Assembly (NCBI RefSeq): GCF_008923205.2 | Contig: NZ_WBMS02000053.1 | Span: 1 to 64,000, forward strand | From: Actinomadura physcomitrii | GTDB lineage: Bacteria > Actinomycetota > Actinomycetes > Streptosporangiales > Streptosporangiaceae | Length of the DNA: 64,000 nt | Direction of reading: 5' to 3' | Shown: in pieces, positions 7,975 through 15,693 of the stretch | How the letters are laid out: every line of letters begins with the position of its first letter | Position numbering within the stretch: position 1 is the stretch's first letter | Position numbers and translations under genes: made by a program | The notes under the pieces: model-generated | The model's database searches: none | Told to the model about the DNA's origin: nothing | The model's input: the letters and a program-made list of their open reading frames with translations, nothing else

Positions 7975-9924
7975 ATGGCCAACGGCACCGCGGGCCGCAA
8001 CGTCGCCCGCAAGCTGATCGCCTCGCACCTGGTGAGCGGCGAGATGGAGCCCGGTACCGAGATCGGGATCCGCATCGACCAGACCCTCACCCAGGACGCC
8101 ACCGGCACGATGGTGATGCTGGAGCTGGAGGCGCTCGACCTGGACCGAGTCCGCACGGACGTGTCGGTGCAGTACGTCGACCACAACCTGCTGCAGGCCG
8201 ACGAGCGGAACATGGCCGACCACATCTTCCTGCGGTCGGCGTGCCGCCGCTACGGCCTCTGGTACTCGAGGCCCGGCAACGGCGTCTCGCATCCCACGCA
8301 CATGCAGCGGTTCGGCGTGCCCGGCGCCACGATGGTCGGCTCCGACTCCCACACCTGCGCGGCCGGGGCGCTCGGCATGCTCGCGATGGGCGTCGGCGGG
8401 CTGGAGGCCGCCATGGCGATTGCGGGCGAGCCGATCCACGTGACGATGCCGGAGATCTGGGGGATCCGGCTCACCGGGGAACTGCCGCCGTGGGTCAGCG
8501 CCAAGGACGTGATCCTGGAGATGCTGCGGCGGCACGGCGTCCGCGGCGGCGTCGGCCGCATCATCGAGTACCACGGGCCCGGCCTCGCCGGCCTGACGGC
8601 GATGGACCGGCACGTCATCGCGAACATGGGCGCCGAGCTGGGCGCGACGACGACGGTGTTCCCGTCCGACGAACGCGTCCTGGAGTTCTTGCGCGGCGAG
8701 GACCGCGAGGACGACTTCACCGAGATCGTCGCCGACCCGGACGCGTCCTACGACGTCACCGACGAGATCGACCTGTCGGCGCTGGAGCCGCTGATCGCCC
8801 GGCCGTCCTCGCCCGGCGACGTGGTGCCGGTCCGGGAGGTCGCGGGGGAGGAGGTGCACCAGGTCGTCGTCGGGTCGTCGGCGAACCCGGGGCTGCGCGA
8901 CTTCGCGTCCGTCGCCGCGATCGTCAAGGGCCGGCAGGTGCGTCCGCACGTGTCGCTGGACGTGAACCCGACGTCCCGGCAGATCCTCGTCGACCTCACG
9001 AAGATGGGCGCCGCGACCGACCTGATCCAGGCCGGCGCGCGGATCCACCAGGCCGGCTGCCTCGGCTGCATCGGCATGGGCCAGGCGCCCGCGGTCGGCC
9101 GCAACAGCCTGCGGACGTTCCCGCGCAACTTCCCCGGCCGCTCCGGGACCGCCGACGACCGGGTGTGGCTGTGCTCGCCGGAGACCGCCGCGGCCGCCGC
9201 GCTCACCGGGAAGATCACCGACCCGCGCGAGCTGGACATGGAACCGCCGCTCCTGCGCCTGCCGGAACGCTCCAGCGTCAACCGGGAGATGCTGGAGGCG
9301 CCGCTCCCCGAGGACGAGGCGCGCCGCGTCGAGCTGGACAAGGCACCGAGCATCGGCGTGCTCCCCGACCTGGACCCGCTGCCGGACGACATGGACGTCC
9401 CGGTCGTCATCAAGGTCGGCGACGACGTGTCCACCGACGAGATCCTCATGGCGGGTGCGCAGGCTCTGCCGTACCGCAGCGACATCGCCAAGCTGGCCGA
9501 CTTCGCGTTCGTCCGCATCGACGAGGGCTATCCGGAGCGCGCGCGGGAGGCCGGGCCGCACGCCGTCGTCGGCGGCCGCAACTACGGGCAGGGCTCGTCG
9601 CGGGAGCACGCCGCGATCGCGCCGCGCCATCTCGGGCTGCGGCTCGTCCTCGCCCGCGGCTACGCCCGCATCCACTGGCAGAACCTGGTCAACTTCGGGA
9701 TCCTGCCGCTGGAGTTCGCCGACGAGGCCGGCTACGACCGTGTCGAGCAGGGCGACCGGCTGCGGATCGAAGGCGTCCGCGCGGCGCTGGAGAAGGGGAC
9801 CGAGATCGAGGTCCGCAACCTCACCAGGGACGAGACCTACCGCGCCCGGCACCGCCTGTCGCCGCGCCAGCGCGACCTCGTCGCCGCCGGCGGCCAGATC
9901 CCCGCCCTCCGCGCCCGCCGTTGA
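7975..9924 (+). CDS. Aconitate hydratase-like protein (Aquifex/TIGR01342-type, fused swivel domain)
   Basis: The 649-residue protein has the aconitase core (residues about 10-430) and a C-terminal swivel domain (about 480-645, with VGGRNYGQGSSREHAAIAPR, the substrate-binding GSSREH loop). It is shorter than AcnA (about 900 residues) and fits the group of compact aconitases. DSHTCAAGALG (124-134) and GCLGCIGMGQ (361-370, Cys362 and Cys365) are present. The first cluster ligand motif, normally GSCTN, reads GSSAN at 300-304, so one of the three canonical [4Fe-4S] cysteines is a Ser. Whether the protein still isomerises citrate, or a related hydroxyacid, is open. The RBS GGAGG lies just upstream of ATG 7975. 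Its stop codon touches a long stem-loop. Confidence 0.75.
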   Translation: MANGTAGRNVARKLIASHLVSGEMEPGTEIGIRIDQTLTQDATGTMVMLELEALDLDRVRTDVSVQYVDHNLLQADERNMADHIFLRSACRRYGLWYSRPGNGVSHPTHMQRFGVPGATMVGSDSHTCAAGALGMLAMGVGGLEAAMAIAGEPIHVTMPEIWGIRLTGELPPWVSAKDVILEMLRRHGVRGGVGRIIEYHGPGLAGLTAMDRHVIANMGAELGATTTVFPSDERVLEFLRGEDREDDFTEIVADPDASYDVTDEIDLSALEPLIARPSSPGDVVPVREVAGEEVHQVVVGSSANPGLRDFASVAAIVKGRQVRPHVSLDVNPTSRQILVDLTKMGAATDLIQAGARIHQAGCLGCIGMGQAPAVGRNSLRTFPRNFPGRSGTADDRVWLCSPETAAAAALTGKITDPRELDMEPPLLRLPERSSVNREMLEAPLPEDEARRVELDKAPSIGVLPDLDPLPDDMDVPVVIKVGDDVSTDEILMAGAQALPYRSDIAKLADFAFVRIDEGYPERAREAGPHAVVGGRNYGQGSSREHAAIAPRHLGLRLVLARGYARIHWQNLVNFGILPLEFADEAGYDRVEQGDRLRIEGVRAALEKGTEIEVRNLTRDETYRARHRLSPRQRDLVAAGGQIPALRARR

Positions 9925-9977
9925 CTTGCGGCGAGTCGTCGTCATCCGGCCGCCCATAACGACGACTCGCCGCAAGT
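9924..9977. terminator. Perfect 19-bp inverted repeat between convergent genes
   Basis: ACTTGCGGCGAGTCGTCGT at 9924-9942 is exactly mirrored by its complement at 9959-9977, with a 16-base loop. The repeat begins at the last base of the aconitase stop codon and ends 18 bp before the stop of the converging DUF2795 gene. A 19-bp stem here most simply acts as a bidirectional terminator, although no clear T tract follows on either strand. Confidence 0.65.
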
Positions 9978-9995
9978 GAACGGGGTTCGGTGCGG

Positions 9996-10403
9996 TCAGA
10001 AGCGGCGGTTCTCGCGGCCGTAGCCGAGTTCGTCGGCGACGTCGGCGACGTTCTCGTACTCGCGGTCGGGCAGCGTCTCCAGCGCGCCGACCGCCGCGTC
10101 GTCGGCGCCCGCGCCGGAGGCGTGCGCGACCAGGTCGTCGGGGCGCGCGGGGTAGCGGACGCCGGACAGCAGCCGGGCCAGGTTGCTGCGACCCTCCACG
10201 TCGCCCGCGCTCATCCCGGGCGGCGACCCCTCGCGCGGGTCGCCGGAGGCGGCGGTCGGATCCCAGGGCGCGTCACCGGAGTACGGTTCGGTCTCCTTGA
10301 ACTCCTCGGCGTGGGTGGGGTGCCCGCCGCGGACCAAGCCCTCCGTCTCGTGGCCGATCTCGTCGTCCACCTTGGGACCGTGCTTGTCGCTCTTGTCTGG
10401 CAT
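9996..10403 (-). CDS. DUF2795 domain protein
   Basis: A 135-residue hydrophilic protein. Residues 1-65 are charged and low-complexity (KSDKHGPKVDDEIGHETEGL) and look disordered. Residues 70-130 form the small DUF2795 helical domain, with ARLLSGVRYPARPDDLVAHA, ALETLPDREYENVADVADEL. Such proteins are common in actinobacteria and have no established role; some are found near stress genes. It is divergent from the short gene at 10502, sharing a 98-bp promoter region, and convergent with the aconitase-like gene. Confidence 0.75.
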   Translation of the reverse strand: MPDKSDKHGPKVDDEIGHETEGLVRGGHPTHAEEFKETEPYSGDAPWDPTAASGDPREGSPPGMSAGDVEGRSNLARLLSGVRYPARPDDLVAHASGAGADDAAVGALETLPDREYENVADVADELGYGRENRRF

Positions 10404-10501
10404 GTTCGTCCTCCCTGCGCCTCGACAGGGAGGAGCGTTCCCGGGCGGGGTCGTCTAAACAGCCGGTGATCGGCGCGGGCGGGCGCGGTACGGTGTGCCG
10501 C

Positions 10502-10852
10502 ATGCTGCCGGAGGAGGGCGTGAACGCCGTTCGGGTCGTGGTCGGGATGCTGGTCCGCGGCGAGTACGAGGAGCTGGAGACGCTGACCGAGGCCCGCCGG
10601 CTCACCGCGGCCGAGATCGCCGCGGCCGTTCGGCGGCACGGACGGGACCTCATCAGCCCGCCGGACGAGGCGTTCCGCGCGATCGACGCGGTCGCCGTCC
10701 CCCGCGAGCAGGCGGACGAGCGGGCGTTCCGCGTCGCGTTCCCGCTCTGGACGGCGCAGGACGGCCTGTCGGACCTGGCGTTCGGCCTCACGGTCGCCGA
10801 GGTGATGGACGGCGTGTGGACGGTCGAGCTGGACGGTGTCCACGCCGCCTGA
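10502..10852 (+). CDS. Small conserved hypothetical protein (DUF7668-like)
   Basis: A 116-residue protein starting MLPEEGVNAVRVVVGMLVRG. It has an N-terminal helical half (EYEELETLTEARRLTAAEIAAAVRRHG) and a strand-rich C-terminal half (FRVAFPLWTAQDGLSDLAFGLT, then VWTVELDGVHA). The layout recalls the DUF7668 family of uncharacterised actinomycete proteins; that match is from memory and not certain. I placed the start at 10502 rather than the upstream 10466 because the family-like sequence begins with MLPEEG. It is followed 77 bp later by a PLP decarboxylase on the same strand. Confidence 0.6.
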   Translation: MLPEEGVNAVRVVVGMLVRGEYEELETLTEARRLTAAEIAAAVRRHGRDLISPPDEAFRAIDAVAVPREQADERAFRVAFPLWTAQDGLSDLAFGLTVAEVMDGVWTVELDGVHAA

Positions 10853-10929
10853 CCGCGTCCCCCCGCCTCGTTCGGGCCCCTATGATCGCCCGGGCGGGGG
10901 CGGCCCCCTTGCAGGCAGGAGGACGCGCA

Positions 10930-12396
10930 GTGGCAGCGCACATGACGCCGGACGAGTTCCGCCGGTACGGCAAGCAGGTCATCGACTGGATCGCCGACTA
11001 CCAGGAGAAGATCGAGTCCTATCCCGTGCTGTCGCGGGCCCGCCCCGGCGACGTGCTGGCGGACCTGCCGGCCCACCCGCCCGAGCGCGGCGAGGGGTTC
11101 GAGGCCGTCCTCGCCGACATGGACCGCGTCGTCATGCCCGGCGTCACCCACTGGCAGCACCCGGACTTCTTCGCCTACTTCCCGAGCGGCGCCAGCGGCC
11201 CGTCCATCCTCGGCGACCTGCTGTCGGCCGGGCTCGGCGTGCAGGGGATGCTGTGGGCGACGAGCCCCGCCTGCACCGAGCTGGAGACCAGGGTGCTCGA
11301 CTGGCTCGCCGAGCTGCTCGGCCTCCCGGAGCGGTTCCGCGGCGACGGCCCCGGCGGCGGCGTGATCCAGGACTCGGCGTCCGGCGCGGCCCTGGCCGCC
11401 GTCGTCGCCGCGCTGCACCGCGCGGACGGCGGCGCCGCCGGACGCCACGGCATCGCCCGCCGCTGCACCCTGTACGTCAGCTCCCAGACGCACTCCTCGC
11501 TGGAGAAGGCCGCGCGGATCGCCGGGATCGGGGCGGCGAACGTCCGCGTCGTGGACGTCGACCCGGCGACCCTGGCCATGGACCCCGCGCACCTCGACGC
11601 GCTGCTCGCCGAGGACGCCGCGGCGGGCGCGCTGCCCGTCATGGTGTGCGCCACCATCGGCACCACCTCGACCACGGCGGTCGACCCGGTGCCCGCGATC
11701 GGCGAGGTCTGCCGCCGGCACGGCGTCTGGCTGCACGTGGACGCCGCCTACGCGGGCGTCGCGGCCGTCTGCCCCGAGCTGCGCGGGATCAACGACGGCG
11801 TCGCCGAGTACGCCGACTCCTACGTGACCAACCCGCACAAGTGGCTGCTCACCAACTTCGACTGCACCGCGATGTGGGTGGCCGACCGGGAGCCGCTGGT
11901 CGGCGCGCTGTCGGTCCTGCCGGAGTACCTGCGCAACCGGGCGTCCGCGTCCGGCGAGGTGATCGACTACCGCGACTGGCAGATCTCGCTCGGCCGCCGG
12001 TTCCGCGCGCTGAAGCTGTGGTCGGTCATCCGCTGGTACGGCGCGGAGGGGCTGCGCGAGCACGTCCGGACCGGCGTGCGGCTGGCCGCGGGGCTCGCGT
12101 CCCGGATCGCCGCCGATCCCGCGTTCGCGCTGCTGGAGGAGCCGAAGCTCAGCCTCGTCTGCTTCCGGCCGCGCTGGGACGGCCTGGACGGCGCCGAGGC
12201 CGACGCGGCGACGCTGCGGCTGATGGAGCGGCTCAACGCGTCCGGCGACCTCTACCTCACCCACACCAAGGCAGGCGGGCGGGTGCTGCTGCGCGTCGCG
12301 ATCGGCGCCGCCGGCACGACCGACGCGCATGTGGACGCGGCGTGGCGGCGGATCCGCGAGGGGACCGCCGCGTTGGCCGCCGAGCGTACGCCCTGA
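10930..12396 (+). CDS. Pyridoxal-dependent aromatic amino acid decarboxylase (group II)
   Basis: The 488-residue enzyme matches the DDC/glutamate-decarboxylase family that removes the carboxyl from L-Trp, L-Tyr, L-DOPA or similar amino acids. Visible are the substrate-entry segment VTHWQHPDFFAYFPSG, LLSAGLGVQGMLWATSPACT, the PLP-phosphate region VIQDSASGAALAAVVAA, the HVDAAYAG motif with the ring-contacting Asp, and the Schiff-base Lys in NPHKWLLTNFDCT. The GTG at 10930 is preceded by AGGAGG at 10917-10922 with good spacing. The last bases nearly touch the converging P450 gene. The product amine and pathway are unknown; there is no adjacent transporter to hint at an acid-resistance cycle. Confidence 0.85.
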   Translation: MAAHMTPDEFRRYGKQVIDWIADYQEKIESYPVLSRARPGDVLADLPAHPPERGEGFEAVLADMDRVVMPGVTHWQHPDFFAYFPSGASGPSILGDLLSAGLGVQGMLWATSPACTELETRVLDWLAELLGLPERFRGDGPGGGVIQDSASGAALAAVVAALHRADGGAAGRHGIARRCTLYVSSQTHSSLEKAARIAGIGAANVRVVDVDPATLAMDPAHLDALLAEDAAAGALPVMVCATIGTTSTTAVDPVPAIGEVCRRHGVWLHVDAAYAGVAAVCPELRGINDGVAEYADSYVTNPHKWLLTNFDCTAMWVADREPLVGALSVLPEYLRNRASASGEVIDYRDWQISLGRRFRALKLWSVIRWYGAEGLREHVRTGVRLAAGLASRIAADPAFALLEEPKLSLVCFRPRWDGLDGAEADAATLRLMERLNASGDLYLTHTKAGGRVLLRVAIGAAGTTDAHVDAAWRRIREGTAALAAERTP

Positions 12397-12408
12397 CGGC
12401 GCGCCGGG

Positions 12409-13812
12409 TCAGCCCTGCGACAGCCGCATCGCCCGCAGGATCCGCCGCACCAGCGACCCCGGCTCGGCCTCGCCGCGCTCAGGCTCCTGCGGGCTACCGT
12501 CCGCCTCGGGGGCGGCGGGGGCCTTCCGCCGGGCCTCGCCCGCCAGCTCGTAGTCGACGGGCAGCGAACGCAGGCCACGGATGAGCGGGGACGACCGCCA
12601 CGCGAGCTGGTCCGGCGGCAGCGCCAGGCGCAGCCCGGCGAACCGCTCGAACAGCCGCTCCACCGCGATCGTCGTGACCGTGGTCGCGAGGTCGCGGCCC
12701 AGGCAGGCGTGCGGCCCCGCGCTCCACGCCAGATGCGCGCGCGAGCTGTAGATCGAGTCGGGCGCGGCGTTCCCGGTGAACGCCGGGTCCAGGTGCGCGG
12801 CGGCGGGCGACACCATCACCGGGTCGCCGGCCGCGATCTGGAACCGGCCGACGCGCACGTCGGACCGGGGCCAGCGGAACGCCAGGTTCGCCATCGGCGG
12901 GTTGGCGGTGGAGGCCCGGTTGATCGCCTCCTGGATCATCCCGGCGGACAGGCTGTCGCGGGCGCCGGTCTCGCCGATCAGCACCTCGGTGATCGTGTTG
13001 CAGATGAGCGTGCCGGTGACGTCGCCGACCAGCCCGGTCATCATCGCCATCTCGCCGGTCAGCTCCTCGGCCGTCAGGTCCGGCACCGCCGCGAGCATGT
13101 ACGACGGGAGGTCGTGGCCGGGGGAGGCGGCCCGTGCCGCGCACACCTCGGCCGTCCGGGCCAGCAGCCGCGCGGACGCCTCCTGCGCGTCCGGTCCGGC
13201 GTCCAGGACCCGCCACAGGTCGACGATCAGCCCGTCGTCCTCGTCCGCGCCGGTGCCGAGCAGCCGCCCGACGACCATCAGCGGCAGCGGCCGCGCGTAC
13301 TGCGCGGCGAGGTCGGCGTAGCCGGTCCGGCCGCCGTTCTCGGCCAGCACGTCGATCAGCTCGTCGGCGTACCGCCGGACGGCCTCCTCCAGCTCCTTGG
13401 CCTCCGGGCGGGTCCGGTCCTGGAACGGGCGCAGCCCTTCGCTCCACGCGCTGCGCAGCCGGGTGGAGTCGGCACCGTCGCGGAAGCTGCAGCTGCCCAC
13501 CTCGATCAGCGGCAGCAGCGGCCAGTCCGCGGGGACGGAGCCCTCCCGGTAGGCGCGCCAGGAGTCCACCCGCCGGCTCCACAGGCCCCGCGAGTCGCGC
13601 AGGATCTCCAGCGTCTGCGGGTAGCCGATGACCAGCCACGCCGGCACGCCGAGCACGTCCACCGGGGCGACCGGGCCGTACTCGGCGCGGAGCCGCTCGT
13701 AGAACACCGCCGGGCGCGCCTCGAAGTCGCGGTTGAGGAGCGGCTGGACGGTCAGCGACTCCAGCGGCGGATGGGCGGGTGCGGCCTCGGCCTGCGGGAT
13801 CTGGGGCTCCAC
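12409..13812 (-). CDS. Cytochrome P450 (conservon/CYP157-like)
   Basis: The protein has about 467 residues when started at the GTG of 13812; no in-frame ATG lies close to a ribosome-binding site, and the upstream extension to 13893 is not family-like. The heme loop reads HLAWSAGPHACLGRDLA, with Trp in place of the usual first Phe of FxxGxHxCxG and the Cys thiolate retained. The I-helix region around GLVGDVTGTLICNTI is divergent from the canonical AGxDT. These traits recall the P450s that end GTPase conservons in actinomycetes, but the roadblock, DUF742, kinase and GTPase genes are absent here. The last 40 residues are Pro/Glu-rich and probably disordered. Substrate and redox partner are unknown. 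Confidence 0.8.
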   Translation of the reverse strand: MEPQIPQAEAAPAHPPLESLTVQPLLNRDFEARPAVFYERLRAEYGPVAPVDVLGVPAWLVIGYPQTLEILRDSRGLWSRRVDSWRAYREGSVPADWPLLPLIEVGSCSFRDGADSTRLRSAWSEGLRPFQDRTRPEAKELEEAVRRYADELIDVLAENGGRTGYADLAAQYARPLPLMVVGRLLGTGADEDDGLIVDLWRVLDAGPDAQEASARLLARTAEVCAARAASPGHDLPSYMLAAVPDLTAEELTGEMAMMTGLVGDVTGTLICNTITEVLIGETGARDSLSAGMIQEAINRASTANPPMANLAFRWPRSDVRVGRFQIAAGDPVMVSPAAAHLDPAFTGNAAPDSIYSSRAHLAWSAGPHACLGRDLATTVTTIAVERLFERFAGLRLALPPDQLAWRSSPLIRGLRSLPVDYELAGEARRKAPAAPEADGSPQEPERGEAEPGSLVRRILRAMRLSQG

Positions 13813-13956
13813 GATCTCAAACCATAGAGAGTTCCTCCCAGCTCGGCCGGTTGATGGGGAAAACTCCCAAATTGATCTTCGGAGGGGGTGCACATCGCCG
13901 TCCGGTACCGGGATGTGTGAGGCTAGGGGGTGCCCCTATGAGAGCTGGAGGTCCGC

Positions 13957-14145
13957 ATGGCCGACCCGAACGGAGACGGTGAGACAGGCGAGGACGACGT
14001 GAAGCGCAGGTTCCGGGAGGCCCTGGAACGCAAGCGCGGCGCGGCGGCGAAGAACACCGGCGGGGCGGGCCGGAACGGGTCGAAGGTGAAGGGCGTGCAC
14101 GAGCGCGCCGACCACCAGCGCCAGTTCCGCCGCAAGAGCGGCTGA
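13957..14145 (+). CDS. DUF5302 domain small basic protein
   Basis: A 62-residue basic protein: MADPNGDGETGEDDVKRRF, EALERKRGAAAKNTGG, then VHERADHQRQFRRKSG. The DDVKRRFREALERKR block and the FRRKSG terminus match the actinobacterial DUF5302 family, whose function is unknown; the charge suggests nucleic-acid binding. The start is supported by CTGGAGG just upstream. A short hairpin (TAGGGG at 13923-13928 and CCCCTA at 13932-13937) lies ahead of it. It is divergent from the P450 and ends at a strong stem-loop. Confidence 0.8.
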   Translation: MADPNGDGETGEDDVKRRFREALERKRGAAAKNTGGAGRNGSKVKGVHERADHQRQFRRKSG

Positions 14146-14164
14146 CCGGCCGCTCGGCGCGCCA

Positions 14165-14192
14165 GACCCCCGCGCGCGAGAGCGCGGGGGTC
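14165..14192 (+). terminator. Intrinsic terminator after the DUF5302 gene
   Basis: GACCCCCGCGC (14165-14175) and GCGCGGGGGTC (14182-14192) form a perfect 11-bp stem with a 6-base loop, 20 nt past the stop codon; two T in the next five bases are all that is left of a T tract. It could also serve the converging PPOX gene. Confidence 0.75.
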
Positions 14193-14226
14193 GTTCCACG
14201 GCCCGGGGGCTCGCGGAACCCGGGTG

Positions 14227-14874
14227 TCAGCCTCCGTAGAGCTTCTTCTCGTAGGCGGCCCCGTCGTAGTGCCGCTCCAGCTCCTCGAGGCTCTCCTCGG
14301 TGTACTGGACGGCCTTGACGATCCGGGCGTGCGAGGGCAGCGTGTCCTCCGCCCACTCCTCGGGCTTCCACATCCGCGAGCGCATCAGCGCCTTCGCGCA
14401 GTGGAAGAAGATCTGCTCGATGTCCACGATCAGCGCCAGCGACGGCCGGTGGCCCTTCACGACCATGTCGTCGAAGAACGGCGCCTCCCGCACCAGCCGG
14501 GCCCGGCCGTTGATCCGCAGCGTCTCGCCGCGGCGCGGGACCATGAAGAGCAGCCCGACGTGCGGGTTGCTCAAAACGTTCAGGAAGCCGTCCGCGCGGC
14601 GGTTGCCGGGACGGTCCGGGATCGCGATCGTGGTGTCGTCGAGCACGTGCGCGAAGCCGGGCGGATCGCCCTTGGGGGAGACGTCGCAGTTGCCCTCGGC
14701 GTCGCTGGTGGCGATCAGGCAGAACGGGGACCGCGCGAGCCACTCGCGGTCCCAGGCGTGCAGGGTCGCGCGCTCCTTGTCGATGGCCCGCCGCATCGGG
14801 GCGCCCAGCAGCCCGCGCAGCTCCTCCGCGGAGGTGATCTCGACGATGCCGGTGGACTCGGGGGCGAGCGTCAT
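14227..14874 (-). CDS. FMN-binding pyridoxamine 5'-phosphate oxidase-like protein (MSMEG_1061 group)
   Basis: A 215-residue PPOX-type split-barrel flavoprotein. LARSPFCLIATSDAEGNCDVSPKGDPPGF (residues about 46-74) is the typical FMN-contact strand pair; IAIPDRPGNRRADGFLNVLS and VGLLFMVPRRGETLRINGRA follow, and HCAKALMRSRMWKPEEW is the characteristic C-terminal motif of the MSMEG_1061/DR_2398 subfamily. These act as flavin-dependent reductases or oxidases on unknown small molecules, not on pyridoxamine phosphate itself. Start ATG at 14874 has the RBS GGAAGGAG five bases upstream. Confidence 0.85.
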   Translation of the reverse strand: MTLAPESTGIVEITSAEELRGLLGAPMRRAIDKERATLHAWDREWLARSPFCLIATSDAEGNCDVSPKGDPPGFAHVLDDTTIAIPDRPGNRRADGFLNVLSNPHVGLLFMVPRRGETLRINGRARLVREAPFFDDMVVKGHRPSLALIVDIEQIFFHCAKALMRSRMWKPEEWAEDTLPSHARIVKAVQYTEESLEELERHYDGAAYEKKLYGG

Positions 14875-15084
14875 AGCGCTCCTTCCGCCGGGGACTTGGA
14901 AGATCATGCTAACCGGTGGCGTCGCGGCGCCCCGGAGGCCGGGTCTCCGTGCCGGCCGCGTCCGGGCCGGGTCCGACGCGCCGCGGGCTCCCGGCGCCGC
15001 GAAACTCCTCGTCCCCGTCCGGTGACTTTCCCGCCCCGCCGGGGTCAGTTCACGTGGGGACGGTCCCCGGAAGGCGAGGGCGGG

Positions 15085-15693
15085 ATGAGCTCGGTGGAGA
15101 CGGTGGCGCTGCTCGAACGGTCCGTCGGTTACGCGCTCGGCGGGCTCGGGGGCGTCACGCCCGCGGCGCTCGGCCGGGCGACGCCGTGCCGCGGCTGGGA
15201 CCTCGGGATGCTGCTGCGGCACACCGCCGACTCCCTGGACGCCCTGCTGGAGGCCGTGGACACGGGCGCGGTCCGGCTGCACCCGGTGCCCGGGTCCGCG
15301 CCCTGCGACACGCCGCCGGACGACCCGGCGGCCGTGCTGGTGGCGGCGCTGCGGTCCGGCGCCCTCCGGCTCCTCGGCGCCTGGACGGCCGCCGGCGACC
15401 GGCCGGTCACTGTCGGCGGGTGCCCCATGCACGCGAGCGTGGTCGCGACGACGGGCGCCCTCGAGCTCGCCGTGCACGGCTGGGACATCGCCTGCGCCAC
15501 CGGGGCCCGCCGGCCCATCCCGCCGGGCCTCGCCGGGCTGCTGCTGGACCCCGCCATGGCCCTGGTCACCGACGCGACGCGCGCCGGGCTGTTCGCCCCG
15601 GCCGTCCCGGTCCCCGGCACCGCCGCGCCGGCCGACCGGCTCCTCGCCCACCTCGGCCGCGACCCGCGGGTCCGTCAGGCGCGCGGCGCATAG
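15085..15693 (+). CDS. TIGR03086-like DinB-fold metal-binding protein
   Basis: The 202-residue protein has the layout of mycothiol-linked maleylpyruvate isomerase-like proteins: ATPCRGWDLGMLLRHTADSL with the first metal His (about 36-55), a middle region, and ELAVHGWDIACATG with a second His (about 130-143). It carries Cys residues, so thiol chemistry or mycothiol transfer is possible. Substrate unknown. The last 19 bases overlap the 3' end of the converging MBL gene at 15675-15693, so the two transcripts must be antisense at their tips. Confidence 0.7.
   Translation: MSSVETVALLERSVGYALGGLGGVTPAALGRATPCRGWDLGMLLRHTADSLDALLEAVDTGAVRLHPVPGSAPCDTPPDDPAAVLVAALRSGALRLLGAWTAAGDRPVTVGGCPMHASVVATTGALELAVHGWDIACATGARRPIPPGLAGLLLDPAMALVTDATRAGLFAPAVPVPGTAAPADRLLAHLGRDPRVRQARGA

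Noticed and set aside
8241..9959. 572-codon plus-strand frame over the aconitase
   Set aside because: It is an alternative frame of the aconitase gene, Arg/Gly/Pro-rich without motifs.
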